Source: Prevotella fusca JCM 17724 | GTDB lineage: Bacteria > Bacteroidota > Bacteroidia > Bacteroidales > Bacteroidaceae | Length of the DNA stretch: 64,000 nucleotides | Reading direction: 5' to 3' | Assembly: GCF_001262015.1 (NCBI RefSeq) | Contig: NZ_CP012074.1 | Coordinates: 640,501 to 704,500, forward strand | Shown here: positions 53,635 to 61,984 of the stretch, piece after piece | How the letters are laid out: each line of letters begins with the position of its first letter | Position numbering within the stretch: the stretch's first letter is position 1 | Translations under genes and position numbers: made by a program | Notes under the pieces: generated by a model | The model's input: only the letters and a program-made list of their open reading frames with translations | Database searches by the model: none | What the model was told of the DNA's origin: nothing

Positions 53635-54595
53635 GATAGCATATCTGGATCTTGTGAAGTTTATGGCGATACTTCTTGTTTGTATAAGTCATTGTTATTT
53701 CATGATGTCAGTTTTAGAGAGTGATCTCAGTCCGATTATACGTTCTTTAAATATGCCGCTGTTTATGCTGGTGTGTGGCTATTTCTCCAGTCGCAGTCTG
53801 GAAATGCCGATGAAGGAGCTTTGTGTGAAAAAGGGTAAGCAGCTGTTGATTCCGGTTATATCCTGCACAGCGGTTACCGTTTGTCTATATAGGGGGGGTA
53901 TTCATAGAGAAATAATAGGATGTGTATGGTTTCTTAAAACGTTGTTTGCCTGTTACCTTGTGGCACGAGTTGCCAAAAGTATCAAACTGCCTGTAGAAAT
54001 TATGTTCCTGCTTTCATGGATAGTGCTTTTATTCATTCCGTATGGCGGAACTTTGATGATTAATTTCCTGTATTTCTATTTCTGTATCGGGTATTTCATC
54101 CATAAGTATCAAGGACGTATCCAGGCTTACAGAGCAGCTCTGTTTTTTGGCTCGGCGGTTTTTTTCATCGTTTCTGTCTGCTGTCATTGGGCAGTTCCCT
54201 GTGCGAAAGTTGATGCTGGTTTCATTCTTCACAGTCCTATGGCGTTTGTTCTCCAGCTGCTGGTGGGGTTGTCCGGCTCGATAGTTGTAATAGGGCTTTG
54301 CGAGATAGTCTATAAGATGTCGGGAAAGGGACAGGTTGCGGTTAAGGTTTTGTCAAAGCTCAGTACGGTTGGAAGATATACCTTGGGGATATATGTCATT
54401 CAGACTTTTATCATTGAGCGGACACTGACAGTATTTGTAAAATTGAATGAAGTTGTCATTTCATCAACTTTTACAGACTTTGTTTTGATCCCGTTGATTG
54501 GTAGTGCCTTGTGTTTTGTGTGTTATTATGTGGTTCGGTTAACACAACCAATTAAAATAATTAACATCCTCTTCTATGGCGGACAGAAATGTTGA
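53621..54595 (+). CDS. Acyltransferase 3 family membrane protein
   Basis: Membrane O-acyltransferase (PF01757) of about 324 residues. It begins MGKDRIAYLDLVKFMAILLV with the conserved first helix and a His in CISHCYFMM. About ten TM helices follow, and VGRYTLGIYVIQTFIIE near 255 is the family's C-terminal helix. The ATG at 53621 was preferred over an in-frame GTG 12 bases earlier. It overlaps the GT4 gene by 14 bases from this start. It is the second such enzyme in the locus, so the glycan may carry two acyl groups. Confidence 0.83.
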   Translation: MGKDRIAYLDLVKFMAILLVCISHCYFMMSVLESDLSPIIRSLNMPLFMLVCGYFSSRSLEMPMKELCVKKGKQLLIPVISCTAVTVCLYRGGIHREIIGCVWFLKTLFACYLVARVAKSIKLPVEIMFLLSWIVLLFIPYGGTLMINFLYFYFCIGYFIHKYQGRIQAYRAALFFGSAVFFIVSVCCHWAVPCAKVDAGFILHSPMAFVLQLLVGLSGSIVVIGLCEIVYKMSGKGQVAVKVLSKLSTVGRYTLGIYVIQTFIIERTLTVFVKLNEVVISSTFTDFVLIPLIGSALCFVCYYVVRLTQPIKIINILFYGGQKC

Positions 54596-55165
54596 AATTA
54601 AGTTTCTGAACCTCATTTGTGTTATGTCTTGCGCAGAGTGGTGTGAGAGAGTTGTAAGATAATTGTATTGATGGGTGTCTTTTCTATGTGAAATTTAGAA
54701 AAGACTTCTTGCATTGAAAGTTTTGAAGTATCTTTACATAACTTGTTGCCGGTTTTGCTTGGAGGGCAGAGGAAAGAAAGGATAATTCGCGCATTTGTAA
54801 CTGTCAGGTAATCTGGCGGTTATAATGTTGTGCAGAAAAAGGTGCTTAATAGGACTTCAATTAAGCACCAGTTGGGCTTCAATTAAGCACCTATTGGACG
54901 TCAATTTGTGCTTAGTTGAGAGGCAACTTACCATTGAGACTTTTTCTTGGTGAATTATTTTGACAAAAGAGGTAGATGTGGATGACTGACTTTGAGCGAT
55001 TGGCAATGGCTATCAGCCTGGTCGCTGTGACAGTCATGGCATAAGAGGTCGGTAGAATTATAGAATCGGTAAATGGTTGCTCCCCAATTATTTGTTACTG
55101 CCTTAGGGCAATGGGACTGAAAAGCGTATTCCAGAAGAAGAATTTAGAAACTTGAATATTAATAT
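54596..55165. other. Large gap inside the polysaccharide locus
   Basis: 570 bases without a gene, between the acyltransferase and a fucosyltransferase-like gene. It holds the third AAAGGGCG-family array with its conserved leader. Downstream of that I see nothing interpretable. It is the largest break in the locus and may mark a module boundary. Confidence 0.6.
54797..54935 (+). repeat. 22-bp-period array, TTAAGCACC variant, copy 3, with leader
   Basis: Units of 22 bases start at 54848, 54870 and 54892, with a diverged fourth at 54914. The order of unit beginnings (AATAGGACTTCAA, AGTTGGGCTTCAA, TATTGGACGTCAA) matches copy 1 at 483-548 unit for unit. The other half differs: TTAAGCACC here, AAGGGCGTC there. 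The 50-base leader before it is shared with copy 1. Confidence 0.75.
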
Positions 55166-56137
55166 ATGATAGGAAGAGATATTTTAGTTAAGCTCATGGA
55201 TTGCTGTTATCGTGAACCTTTGATGAAGTTCAGGATAATGAAGGAGAAAAGGTTCTCTTTATATGCGACGGGCAACAGTTATCCATTTGTATTTATGGTT
55301 GATGGTAGAATCCCACATGGTGGAATGTTCGACAGGCTTAAAGGACTTATTACCATTTTTGCTATATCCAAAGCATTGGGCAAGCCGTTTAAATTGAATT
55401 GGAATTATCCGTTTGTATTAAGCAAATATCTTGAACCATATCAGTATGATTGGTTAATTGATGAGAGCCAAATGAACTTTGGTCTTTTGTCATATAATAA
55501 TATTATAGCTTATGGGGAAATCGTAAATCCTTCCCGTTTATACAAGAAACGTTCGTCGGAGACTCATTTCTATTATGGCTATAACTCCTTGGACAAGGTA
55601 AATGCTCATTTTGGAACAGACTATAAGTGGGGAGAATTATATAGAGAACTTTTCCGTCCAACAGCTTATCTTCAACGTTATTTAGACCAGTATCAGACAG
55701 AGATAGGAGACAACTATATTGCAATCCATACCCGCTTTATGAACCTCTTAGGCGATAAGACAGAGACAGCTATCAATCCAGAGTTAGGTTCTGACAATCA
55801 AAAGAACGCGCTGGTAGAGTCTGCTATCAATTCTGTAAAAAAGATTTCTTTACAGCATCCTGGTATAAGGATTATGATAGCTTCGGATTCTATGGTATTC
55901 ATTGAGGAAATTAAAAAAGCAATGCCTGATGTATATATAGTTCCCGGAACTGTAAAGCATATAGATACTACTGGTGAAACTGATGATTCTGAGAATATAA
56001 AGATGTTCACAGACTATTATTTAATCAGTGGTGCACAAAAGGTATATAGCTTATGGCATGAAGGGATGTGGAAGAGTGCATTCCCAGAGTATGCTGCAAG
56101 AATTGGAAATGTGAATTTTGAACGTGTTGAGTTCTAA
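55166..56137 (+). CDS. Putative fucosyltransferase-like glycosyltransferase
   Basis: A 323-residue soluble protein. GRIPHGGMFDRLKGLITIFA near 52 and NYIAIHTRFMNLLGDK near 187 resemble the conserved regions of NodZ/O-FucT-like GT-B fucosyltransferases, where the second motif binds GDP-fucose through Arg. IRIMIASDSMVFIEEI near 242 and VYSLWHEGMWKSAF near the end support the fold. Family placement is tentative. No GDP-fucose synthesis genes are in the window. It starts a tight run with the GT4 gene 3 bases downstream. Confidence 0.6.
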   Translation: MIGRDILVKLMDCCYREPLMKFRIMKEKRFSLYATGNSYPFVFMVDGRIPHGGMFDRLKGLITIFAISKALGKPFKLNWNYPFVLSKYLEPYQYDWLIDESQMNFGLLSYNNIIAYGEIVNPSRLYKKRSSETHFYYGYNSLDKVNAHFGTDYKWGELYRELFRPTAYLQRYLDQYQTEIGDNYIAIHTRFMNLLGDKTETAINPELGSDNQKNALVESAINSVKKISLQHPGIRIMIASDSMVFIEEIKKAMPDVYIVPGTVKHIDTTGETDDSENIKMFTDYYLISGAQKVYSLWHEGMWKSAFPEYAARIGNVNFERVEF

Positions 56138-56139
56138 GT

Positions 56140-57318
56140 ATGAAGAAGAAACTAATTCGCGTTACCACTGCAGACATATCTTTAGATGGATTGTTGAAAG
56201 GGCAGCTAAAGTTCTTGAACCAGTACTTTGATGTCATTGGTGTTGCAAAAGATACTGGTGTCCTGCAGAAAGTCCGAGAGCGGGAGGGGATCTGTGTTGT
56301 GGATGCCCCGTTGGAGCGTCCTATCAGCTTAGTGAAAGATATTAAGGGCTTGTGGTTCTTGTATCGTTTGTTCCGTAAAGAGAAGCCATGGTGTGTGCAT
56401 GCTAATACTCCTAAGGGAAGTCTTTTAGCGATGATAGCTGCTTGGTTTGCTGGTGTACCTCATAGAGTTTATACGGTTACAGGACTACGTTATCAGGGGG
56501 CTCATGGTTTTTTCAGGAGAATTTTAAAAGGAATGGAAATCTGTACCTGTTTCTTTGCAAATAAGGTAATTCCAGAAGGAAATGGAGTAAAGCAAATTTT
56601 GCAGGAGGATCATATAACAAAAAAGGAGTTGAATGTTATTCTGAATGGAAATATAAATGGAGTTGATATTGACTACTTTTCTCCGGACCACTTTACAGCC
56701 AAAACAAGAATAAACGGAAAGCCATATACAGGAAGTAAAGAAGATATTCGTAAAGACTTAAATCTTAGTAAAGATGATTTTGTTTTTATATTCATAGGGC
56801 GAATCGTTGGTGATAAGGGTATGAATGAACTATCTGATTCTATGAAACGTTTTCAAAAAGAAGGTAAGAACGTAAAGTTACTTCTTGTTGGACGCTTTGA
56901 AACAGAACTTGACCCTTTGAAGAGTGCTAATGAGGATTTTCTTAGGAATAATCCAGATGTACGTTTTGTTGGCTATCAAACAGATGTACGTCCATTCTTT
57001 ATTGCAGCAGATGTTTTAGTTTTTCCAAGCTATAGAGAGGGTTTCCCTAATGTAGTATTGCAAGCTGGTGCAATGGGAATTCCATCAATTGTGACCAATA
57101 TAAATGGATGTAATGAGATTATCAAAGAAGGTCAGAATGGTAAAATATTTCCTTCTAAAGATGCAGATGCATTATTTAAGGAAATGAATTGGTGTATAGA
57201 AAATAGAGATTTTATAAAGGTGATGGCTTCACAGTCTCGTAAAATGATAGTTGATAGATATCGTCAAGAAGAGGTTTGGAAGGCAACACTCAAAGAATAT
57301 AAAAAACTTGAAAAGTAG
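56140..57318 (+). CDS. Glycosyltransferase family 4
   Basis: A GT-B transferase of 392 residues, resembling PglA-type and capsular second-sugar transferases. VHANTPKGSLLAMIAAWFAG near 84 and TVTGLRYQGAHGFFRRIL near 110 mark the acceptor half. FIFIGRIVGDKGMNELSDSM near 212 and FPSYREGFPNVVLQAGAMG near 303 with the EX7E pattern mark the donor half. By position next to the initiating transferase it probably adds the second sugar. It is followed directly by the ATP-grasp gene. Confidence 0.88.
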   Translation: MKKKLIRVTTADISLDGLLKGQLKFLNQYFDVIGVAKDTGVLQKVREREGICVVDAPLERPISLVKDIKGLWFLYRLFRKEKPWCVHANTPKGSLLAMIAAWFAGVPHRVYTVTGLRYQGAHGFFRRILKGMEICTCFFANKVIPEGNGVKQILQEDHITKKELNVILNGNINGVDIDYFSPDHFTAKTRINGKPYTGSKEDIRKDLNLSKDDFVFIFIGRIVGDKGMNELSDSMKRFQKEGKNVKLLLVGRFETELDPLKSANEDFLRNNPDVRFVGYQTDVRPFFIAADVLVFPSYREGFPNVVLQAGAMGIPSIVTNINGCNEIIKEGQNGKIFPSKDADALFKEMNWCIENRDFIKVMASQSRKMIVDRYRQEEVWKATLKEYKKLEK

Positions 57319-57324
57319 TTGACT

Positions 57325-58440
57325 ATGAAATGTGATGTTATTGTAACATATTGTTGGAACCGAGTAGGTTATAACATTATTCGTAGCCTTTATGAAAAAG
57401 GATTAAAGGTTGTTGTTGGAGATACATCATCTTATAATATTTGTAGTATCTCTAAATTTAGTGTAGGAAAATTTGTTTATCGAGATTTCAAAAAAGATGA
57501 AAAAGGCTTTATTGAAGACTTGAAGAAAGCCCTTAAAGAGTATTCCCCTAAAGTCCTTATGCCTACGCATGATGAATCTTTAATTATAGCGAAACACATA
57601 GACGAGCTCCCCAAGGATGTTATATATACAATAGAATCCTATGAGAAACAGATTCAGCTGTCTGATAAGCATAAAGCAACTATTTTATCAAATTCTGTTG
57701 GTGTACCAGTTCCTCGCTTTATAGATGATATAAAACAAGCAACATATCCGATAGTCATTAAAACGAAATTTGGCAATTCTGCAAAGGGTGTGTTCTTTCC
57801 TAAAGATTATACGGAAGCTAAAAATATTTTACTTCAATACGATAAAAAAAATATCTTAATAGAGGACTTCTTTGCTGGTATAGACTATAGTGTAGATTGT
57901 GTTAGGCATGATGGGTTCTTTCAAGCATGTACTTATAGATCTTTAGTGACGAAGACAGATGGAGGAGGTACAACAACACAGAGAATCTTGGTTGAAATGC
58001 CTGAATTAGAGAGATATTCTAAACTAATTTTAGATAAAGTTAATTATAAAGGAGTTTGTGGTATAGATTTCAAGGTGAACGAAGAAACGAAGGAGGCTGT
58101 ATTTATTGAGGTTAATGCTCGATTCACAGGTGGTTTAGCAACACCAATGGCTGGTGGTTTTGATATTCCTTATATTGTATATTCTCTTTTCACTTCAGGG
58201 AAGTATGAACACAAAATCCAACCTCGTATGGGGACAAAAACTAAGTGGATACTTGGTGATATAATAACTCTTGTTGGCAAGATTCTTCGTTGTTCGTTGA
58301 CTATGAAAGAGTTCAAGCAGATAATGAGTTGGAACTTTGATGCTTTCGATGATTATAGAAAAGAAGATAAGAAAGCTATTTTGGGTGAGTTCCTCTATTA
58401 TTTTGTAAAGTTGGTAAAGAATAGAAACCTGAATCCGTAA
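57325..58440 (+). CDS. ATP-grasp domain ligase
   Basis: A 371-residue ATP-dependent carboxylate-amine ligase-type protein. The pre-ATP-grasp domain (MKCDVIVTYCWNRVGYNIIR) is followed by the ATP-binding lobe (YPIVIKTKFGNSAKGVFF, near 153). The metal/ATP site GVCGIDFKVNEETKEAVFIE and VNARFTGG (near 245-270) is complete. The start is the ATG, as the in-frame TTG 6 bases upstream is weaker. In a locus that also makes a uronic acid, it may form an amide on a sugar carboxylate or attach an amino acid. That role is inference. Confidence 0.82.
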   Translation: MKCDVIVTYCWNRVGYNIIRSLYEKGLKVVVGDTSSYNICSISKFSVGKFVYRDFKKDEKGFIEDLKKALKEYSPKVLMPTHDESLIIAKHIDELPKDVIYTIESYEKQIQLSDKHKATILSNSVGVPVPRFIDDIKQATYPIVIKTKFGNSAKGVFFPKDYTEAKNILLQYDKKNILIEDFFAGIDYSVDCVRHDGFFQACTYRSLVTKTDGGGTTTQRILVEMPELERYSKLILDKVNYKGVCGIDFKVNEETKEAVFIEVNARFTGGLATPMAGGFDIPYIVYSLFTSGKYEHKIQPRMGTKTKWILGDIITLVGKILRCSLTMKEFKQIMSWNFDAFDDYRKEDKKAILGEFLYYFVKLVKNRNLNP

Positions 58441-58449
58441 ATTAATATT

Positions 58450-59085
58450 ATGTTTTTAAAATGGTTATTTGATAAACTTGCATCTTTGTTCGGTTTGCTA
58501 TTTCTCTGTCCAGTATTATTGGTTGTAGCAATTCTAATCAAGGTGAAGATGCCTGGTCCTATTTTGTTTTGTCAAAAGCGAGTGGGACAGTATGGTAAAC
58601 TGTTTACTGTATATAAGTTTAGATCGATGACTGTCAAGGCTGAGGCTTCTGTGGCAAGTCGGGATTCTGATGCAACTTCTATTGCCTCAACGGAACAATG
58701 CCGTATAACTCCACTTGGTGAGAAACTCAGACGTTACAAGTTGGATGAGTTACCTGAACTGTGGAATGTTCTCAAGGGCGATATGAGCTTTGTTGGTCCA
58801 CGTCCGGATGTGCCTGGCTATGCCGATCAGCTGCAAGGTGAAGAAAGAGAAATTCTGAAGTTGAAGCCAGGTATTACGGGACCAGCCAGTCTGAAGTATA
58901 GAGACGAGGAGGAGCTGTTGGCTTCAGTTGATAACCCCACGCAGTATAATGATGAGGTCATCTTTCCTGACAAAGTCAGACTGAACCTCTATTACTTGAA
59001 GCATTATTCATTCATAAAGGATATTCAAATGATTATCTGTACGGTTCTCGGTAAGAAGATGGACTATGCAGGTGAAAAAATATAA
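58450..59085 (+). CDS. Initiating sugar-phosphate transferase (PglC/WcaJ-C type)
   Basis: Monotopic phosphoglycosyl transferase (PF02397) that moves a phospho-sugar from a UDP-sugar to undecaprenyl phosphate, starting repeat-unit synthesis. One re-entrant membrane helix (LASLFGLLFLCPVLLVVAIL, about residues 11-30), then QKRVGQYGKLFTVYKFRSM. The catalytic Asp-Glu pair is in YKLDELPELWNVLKGDMSFV (near 97), and GPRPDVPGY and KPGITGPA follow. At 211 residues it is the minimal PglC-like form, with an added segment near residues 65-85. It sits directly before the aminotransferase gene. Confidence 0.92.
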   Translation: MFLKWLFDKLASLFGLLFLCPVLLVVAILIKVKMPGPILFCQKRVGQYGKLFTVYKFRSMTVKAEASVASRDSDATSIASTEQCRITPLGEKLRRYKLDELPELWNVLKGDMSFVGPRPDVPGYADQLQGEEREILKLKPGITGPASLKYRDEEELLASVDNPTQYNDEVIFPDKVRLNLYYLKHYSFIKDIQMIICTVLGKKMDYAGEKI

Positions 59086-59093
59086 TTAGTAAA

Positions 59094-60455
59094 ATGGAAA
59101 GAAACCGTATTTTACTTTGTCTCGCTCACATGAGCGGTAATGAAATGAAATACATCCAAGAGGCGTTCGACACCAATTGGGTTGTACCATTGGGACCAAA
59201 TGTCAATGGCTTTGAAGATGACTTGAGACGTTTCTCAGTGTCTGTAAGTCCTTCAGATGAAAGAGGAAACTTCCTTGCAAAGGAGGCGTATCCACAAACG
59301 ATTATGCCGCATGAGGATAATCCTGATAATCTGTGGAAGGAGTCTTTACCTGGATTGGAGGATAAGCGTGTCGTGGCACTCTGTTCTGGTACGTCTGCTG
59401 TACATCTCTCTTTGGTGGCATTGGGAGTGAAGGCAGGTGACGAGGTCATCTGCCAGAGCTTCACCTTCTGCGCCAGTTCACACCCCGTAACTTACCAGGG
59501 GGCTACGCCTGTCTTTGTTGACTCAGAGCAGGAAACATGGAATATGGATCCTGTGTTGTTGGAGGAAGCTATCAAGGACAGAATTGCCAAGACTGGTAAG
59601 AAGCCAAAGGCTATCATCGTGGTTTATCTCTATGGTATGCCTGCAAAGATAAAGGAAATCCTTGCAGTGGCAGATAAGTATGATATTCCTGTGGTTGAGG
59701 ATGCAGCCGAGGGCTTAGGGTCAAGATATGCAGGACAGGTTTGCGGTACGTTCGGTGCGTATGGTGTTCTGTCATTCAATGGTAATAAGATGATTACCAC
59801 ATCAGGTGGTGGTGCGCTTGTCTGCCCTGATGAGGCTGCCCGCAACAATGTGATGTTCTATGCTACACAGGCACGTGAGGGTTATCCTTACTATCAGCAT
59901 GAGAAGATAGGCTATAACTATCGCATGAGCAATGTCTGTGCAGGTATCGGTCGTGGTCAGATGACTGTTCTCGATGAGCATATCGCCCATCACCGTCATA
60001 TTGCCCATTTGTATGAAGAGGCTTTCAGCAAGATAGAGGGTATTACTTTCCATGCCAATCCTTCACCGGAGTATGATTCCAACTTCTGGCTGAACACAAT
60101 GGTTATAGACCCTTCTGTCAAGGTAAAAGGACAGGAGAACGCCTACAAGACTACGGTGCAGGGTGCTGTAGGTGGTGCTGCTGGTGTTATTCATTCTGTA
60201 GACGATGCACATACTGATTGCGAGCCGAATGCCAATGTTGAGGCTATGCGCGTATTCCTTGACAAGGCTAACATAGAGTGTCGTCCTCTCTGGAAACCAA
60301 TGCACAAGCAGCCTTGCTATAAGGATTGTCCATCATATGTCAATGGTGTCAGTGAGAGTCTCTTTAAGGTTGGCATGTGCCTGCCAAGCGGTCCACTGGT
60401 AACAGATGATGATGTGAAGTATATTGTAGAAAAGATAAAAGAGGCAATGGCATAA
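59094..60455 (+). CDS. DegT/DnrJ/EryC1/StrS (PglE-like) aminotransferase
   Basis: PLP-dependent sugar aminotransferase that would convert a UDP-4-keto-6-deoxy-HexNAc to the 4-amino sugar, the substrate class of PglC-type transferases. CSGTSAVHLSLVALGVKAGD (near 97) binds the phosphate. VVEDAAEGLGSRY (near 198) holds the PLP-contacting Asp. The Schiff-base Lys is in GVLSFNGNKMITTSGGG (near 222). At 453 residues it is longer than PglE (about 385), with extra segments near 48-80 and 345-375. Codon use is host-like. No 4,6-dehydratase gene is in the window. A terminator follows. Confidence 0.9.
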   Translation: MERNRILLCLAHMSGNEMKYIQEAFDTNWVVPLGPNVNGFEDDLRRFSVSVSPSDERGNFLAKEAYPQTIMPHEDNPDNLWKESLPGLEDKRVVALCSGTSAVHLSLVALGVKAGDEVICQSFTFCASSHPVTYQGATPVFVDSEQETWNMDPVLLEEAIKDRIAKTGKKPKAIIVVYLYGMPAKIKEILAVADKYDIPVVEDAAEGLGSRYAGQVCGTFGAYGVLSFNGNKMITTSGGGALVCPDEAARNNVMFYATQAREGYPYYQHEKIGYNYRMSNVCAGIGRGQMTVLDEHIAHHRHIAHLYEEAFSKIEGITFHANPSPEYDSNFWLNTMVIDPSVKVKGQENAYKTTVQGAVGGAAGVIHSVDDAHTDCEPNANVEAMRVFLDKANIECRPLWKPMHKQPCYKDCPSYVNGVSESLFKVGMCLPSGPLVTDDDVKYIVEKIKEAMA

Positions 60456-60480
60456 ACAACATCTTTTTTGAACTCATATT

Positions 60481-60524
60481 AAGGGCTGACGTCGTAGATC
60501 TTATTGTCTTCGGTGCCAGCCCTT
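60481..60524 (+). terminator. Terminator hairpin of the polysaccharide locus
   Basis: Eight-base arms AAGGGCTG and its complement flank a 28-base loop with its own partial pairing. It begins 26 bases past the aminotransferase stop codon. The rest of the gap to 60768 shows nothing further. Confidence 0.55.
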
Positions 60525-60768
60525 TCTGTGTTTTCCCATAGATACTAGATTATGGCAATATCTTGTTTTGCCGAATTCAGAATCCAATATAAGAGTCATT
60601 GGGATATATGTCAGTGGATGTTGAAGTAGCGTTTTTTGTGCAGGTTTATTAAGCAATAAGATACCCTGGCGGAGTATCCATGCCATAAATAGATTCGTTT
60701 AGGTCTATGTGTCGCAAAAGTACGATAAAAAAACCGAATAGACGAAGAAAATACAAGAAAAGTAGTAT

Positions 60769-61551
60769 TTATTTTTCAAGTTTTATATTCTCATCCTCCT
60801 TGATAATCTCTTTTATAGAAACGGGGATAACAGGTGGTAATAACATTGTAGAAGTCAGTGAGTTGAGGATTGTCGATATACTTTTATGTTGTATCGTTAT
60901 ATTGTTGTTATTGGTCGTTTTGTCAGTTATTTTCCTCAAGGAGTCTTTGGGTAGTGTTACCTCATATTTTGCCCAGCAGGCAGCTGCCATCCGTTTAAGC
61001 TGGGCAAGTCTTCCCTGTACGTCTTCTCCTTGTCTAAATTGATTATATTTTTTCTCAGCATTCATGTATTGGTCATATGCAGTTTTCCAAGATTGCAGGA
61101 ACATGTGGCACAGACCTAACCGATAGTAGACGTCACCTTTCTCCCGTTCATAACATACGGTCAGCGTTTTCTCATAGTAGGGGACAGCCTCTTTGTACCG
61201 CTTCAGGTTAAAATTACTTTCTGCTGCGGTATAATAATAGACGGAACGTTCGTGTGGAGCAAGTACTTCCAGCTTCGGGATGGCATCTTCCAGATAATCT
61301 GCTGCTGCTTCATAGTCCCATTCATGATAATAGCACAGTCCGATATAGGCTTTGAAACGGTCGTTAAGTTGGTATGCCTTGTCCAGACGTTGGAAGATAA
61401 GCAGTGCCTCATGGTACTTTGCGGAAGTAAAGTACTCCAGCGCTTTTCCCAACTCTTCTGCATCCTTGCTCTTCTGTGCAGTAGCAGGAATATAGAAGTT
61501 AAGGAACAGCACAAACGTAATGATTATTCTTCCCGTTATTCTTACAGCCAT
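60769..61551 (-). CDS. Exported tetratricopeptide-repeat protein
   Basis: A 260-residue protein with a signal peptide (IIITFVLFLNFYIPATAQ). About five TPR motifs follow (EYFTSAKYHEALLIFQRLDK, GLCYYHEWDYEAAADYLEDA, AESNFNLKRYKEAVPYYEKT, GLCHMFLQSWKTAYDQYMNA). The C-terminus is low-complexity, with a run of Asn and Thr (DKTTNNNNITIQH) and a charged tail. TPR domains bind proteins, so a periplasmic scaffold role is possible. Partner unknown. It overlaps the upstream HPPK-like gene by 10 bases. Confidence 0.82.
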   Translation of the reverse strand: MAVRITGRIIITFVLFLNFYIPATAQKSKDAEELGKALEYFTSAKYHEALLIFQRLDKAYQLNDRFKAYIGLCYYHEWDYEAAADYLEDAIPKLEVLAPHERSVYYYTAAESNFNLKRYKEAVPYYEKTLTVCYEREKGDVYYRLGLCHMFLQSWKTAYDQYMNAEKKYNQFRQGEDVQGRLAQLKRMAAACWAKYEVTLPKDSLRKITDKTTNNNNITIQHKSISTILNSLTSTMLLPPVIPVSIKEIIKEDENIKLEK

Positions 61552-61868
61552 ATTATCTCCTTTACAATCTTCCCACCATATTGTGCAAGGTCAATGTCAA
61601 TCAGGACCTTTCCCTGCTGATGGTTCTCATGTGAGTCACCCATTGACTTCTCAACTTCCTTCAGGCATTGTTGCACTTGTGTAAGTGTCCATGTTGTTTC
61701 AAAAGTTCCTATACAGTTCAGAAAGTTGTCCGACTCTATCCCGATAGGTTCTGTACATTGAGCTTCAGTGAATCTGACATCCTTGAAATATTGTTTCAAC
61801 AATGCCTGTGCTTTGGAAATATTTTCCGTCTGATTGAAATTTGAACCAAGTGCAATAACCGTCTTCAT
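61542..61868 (-). CDS. Short HPPK-like protein (FolK family)
   Basis: It resembles 6-hydroxymethyl-7,8-dihydropterin pyrophosphokinase. MKTVIALGSNFNQTENISKA is the family's N-terminus and TEPIGIESDNFLNCIGTFET matches the pterin-binding region. GKVLIDIDLAQYGGK replaces the catalytic RxxDxDL signature, with D-I-D retained but the Arg changed. At 108 residues it stops about 40-50 short of normal FolK, lacking the C-terminal PHP...R segment. It could be a specialised Bacteroidales short form. Catalytic activity is doubtful. The start at 61868 follows a TAACTTTG box almost immediately. Confidence 0.7.
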   Translation of the reverse strand: MKTVIALGSNFNQTENISKAQALLKQYFKDVRFTEAQCTEPIGIESDNFLNCIGTFETTWTLTQVQQCLKEVEKSMGDSHENHQQGKVLIDIDLAQYGGKIVKEIIWL

Positions 61869-61874
61869 AGAATA

Positions 61875-61882
61875 CAAAGTTA
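61875..61882 (-). promoter_or_regulatory. -7 box (TAACTTTG), possibly leaderless start
   Basis: The box ends 6 bases before the ATG of the HPPK-like gene, which would put the transcript start at or next to the start codon. Confidence 0.5.
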
Positions 61883-61948
61883 AGCATAAGTTTTGATATG
61901 TTTGTGAGATTTTAAGACAAATAGTTTTGCATTATATAATAAAACGTG

Positions 61949-61956
61949 TATTTTTG
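61949..61956 (+). promoter_or_regulatory. -7 box (TATTTTTG) for the glucosaminidase gene
   Basis: TAnnTTTG match 29 bases before the chosen start. It excludes the in-frame start at 61946. Confidence 0.5.
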
Positions 61957-61984
61957 CAGTTATATAATCCAAAAAGAACTTTTT

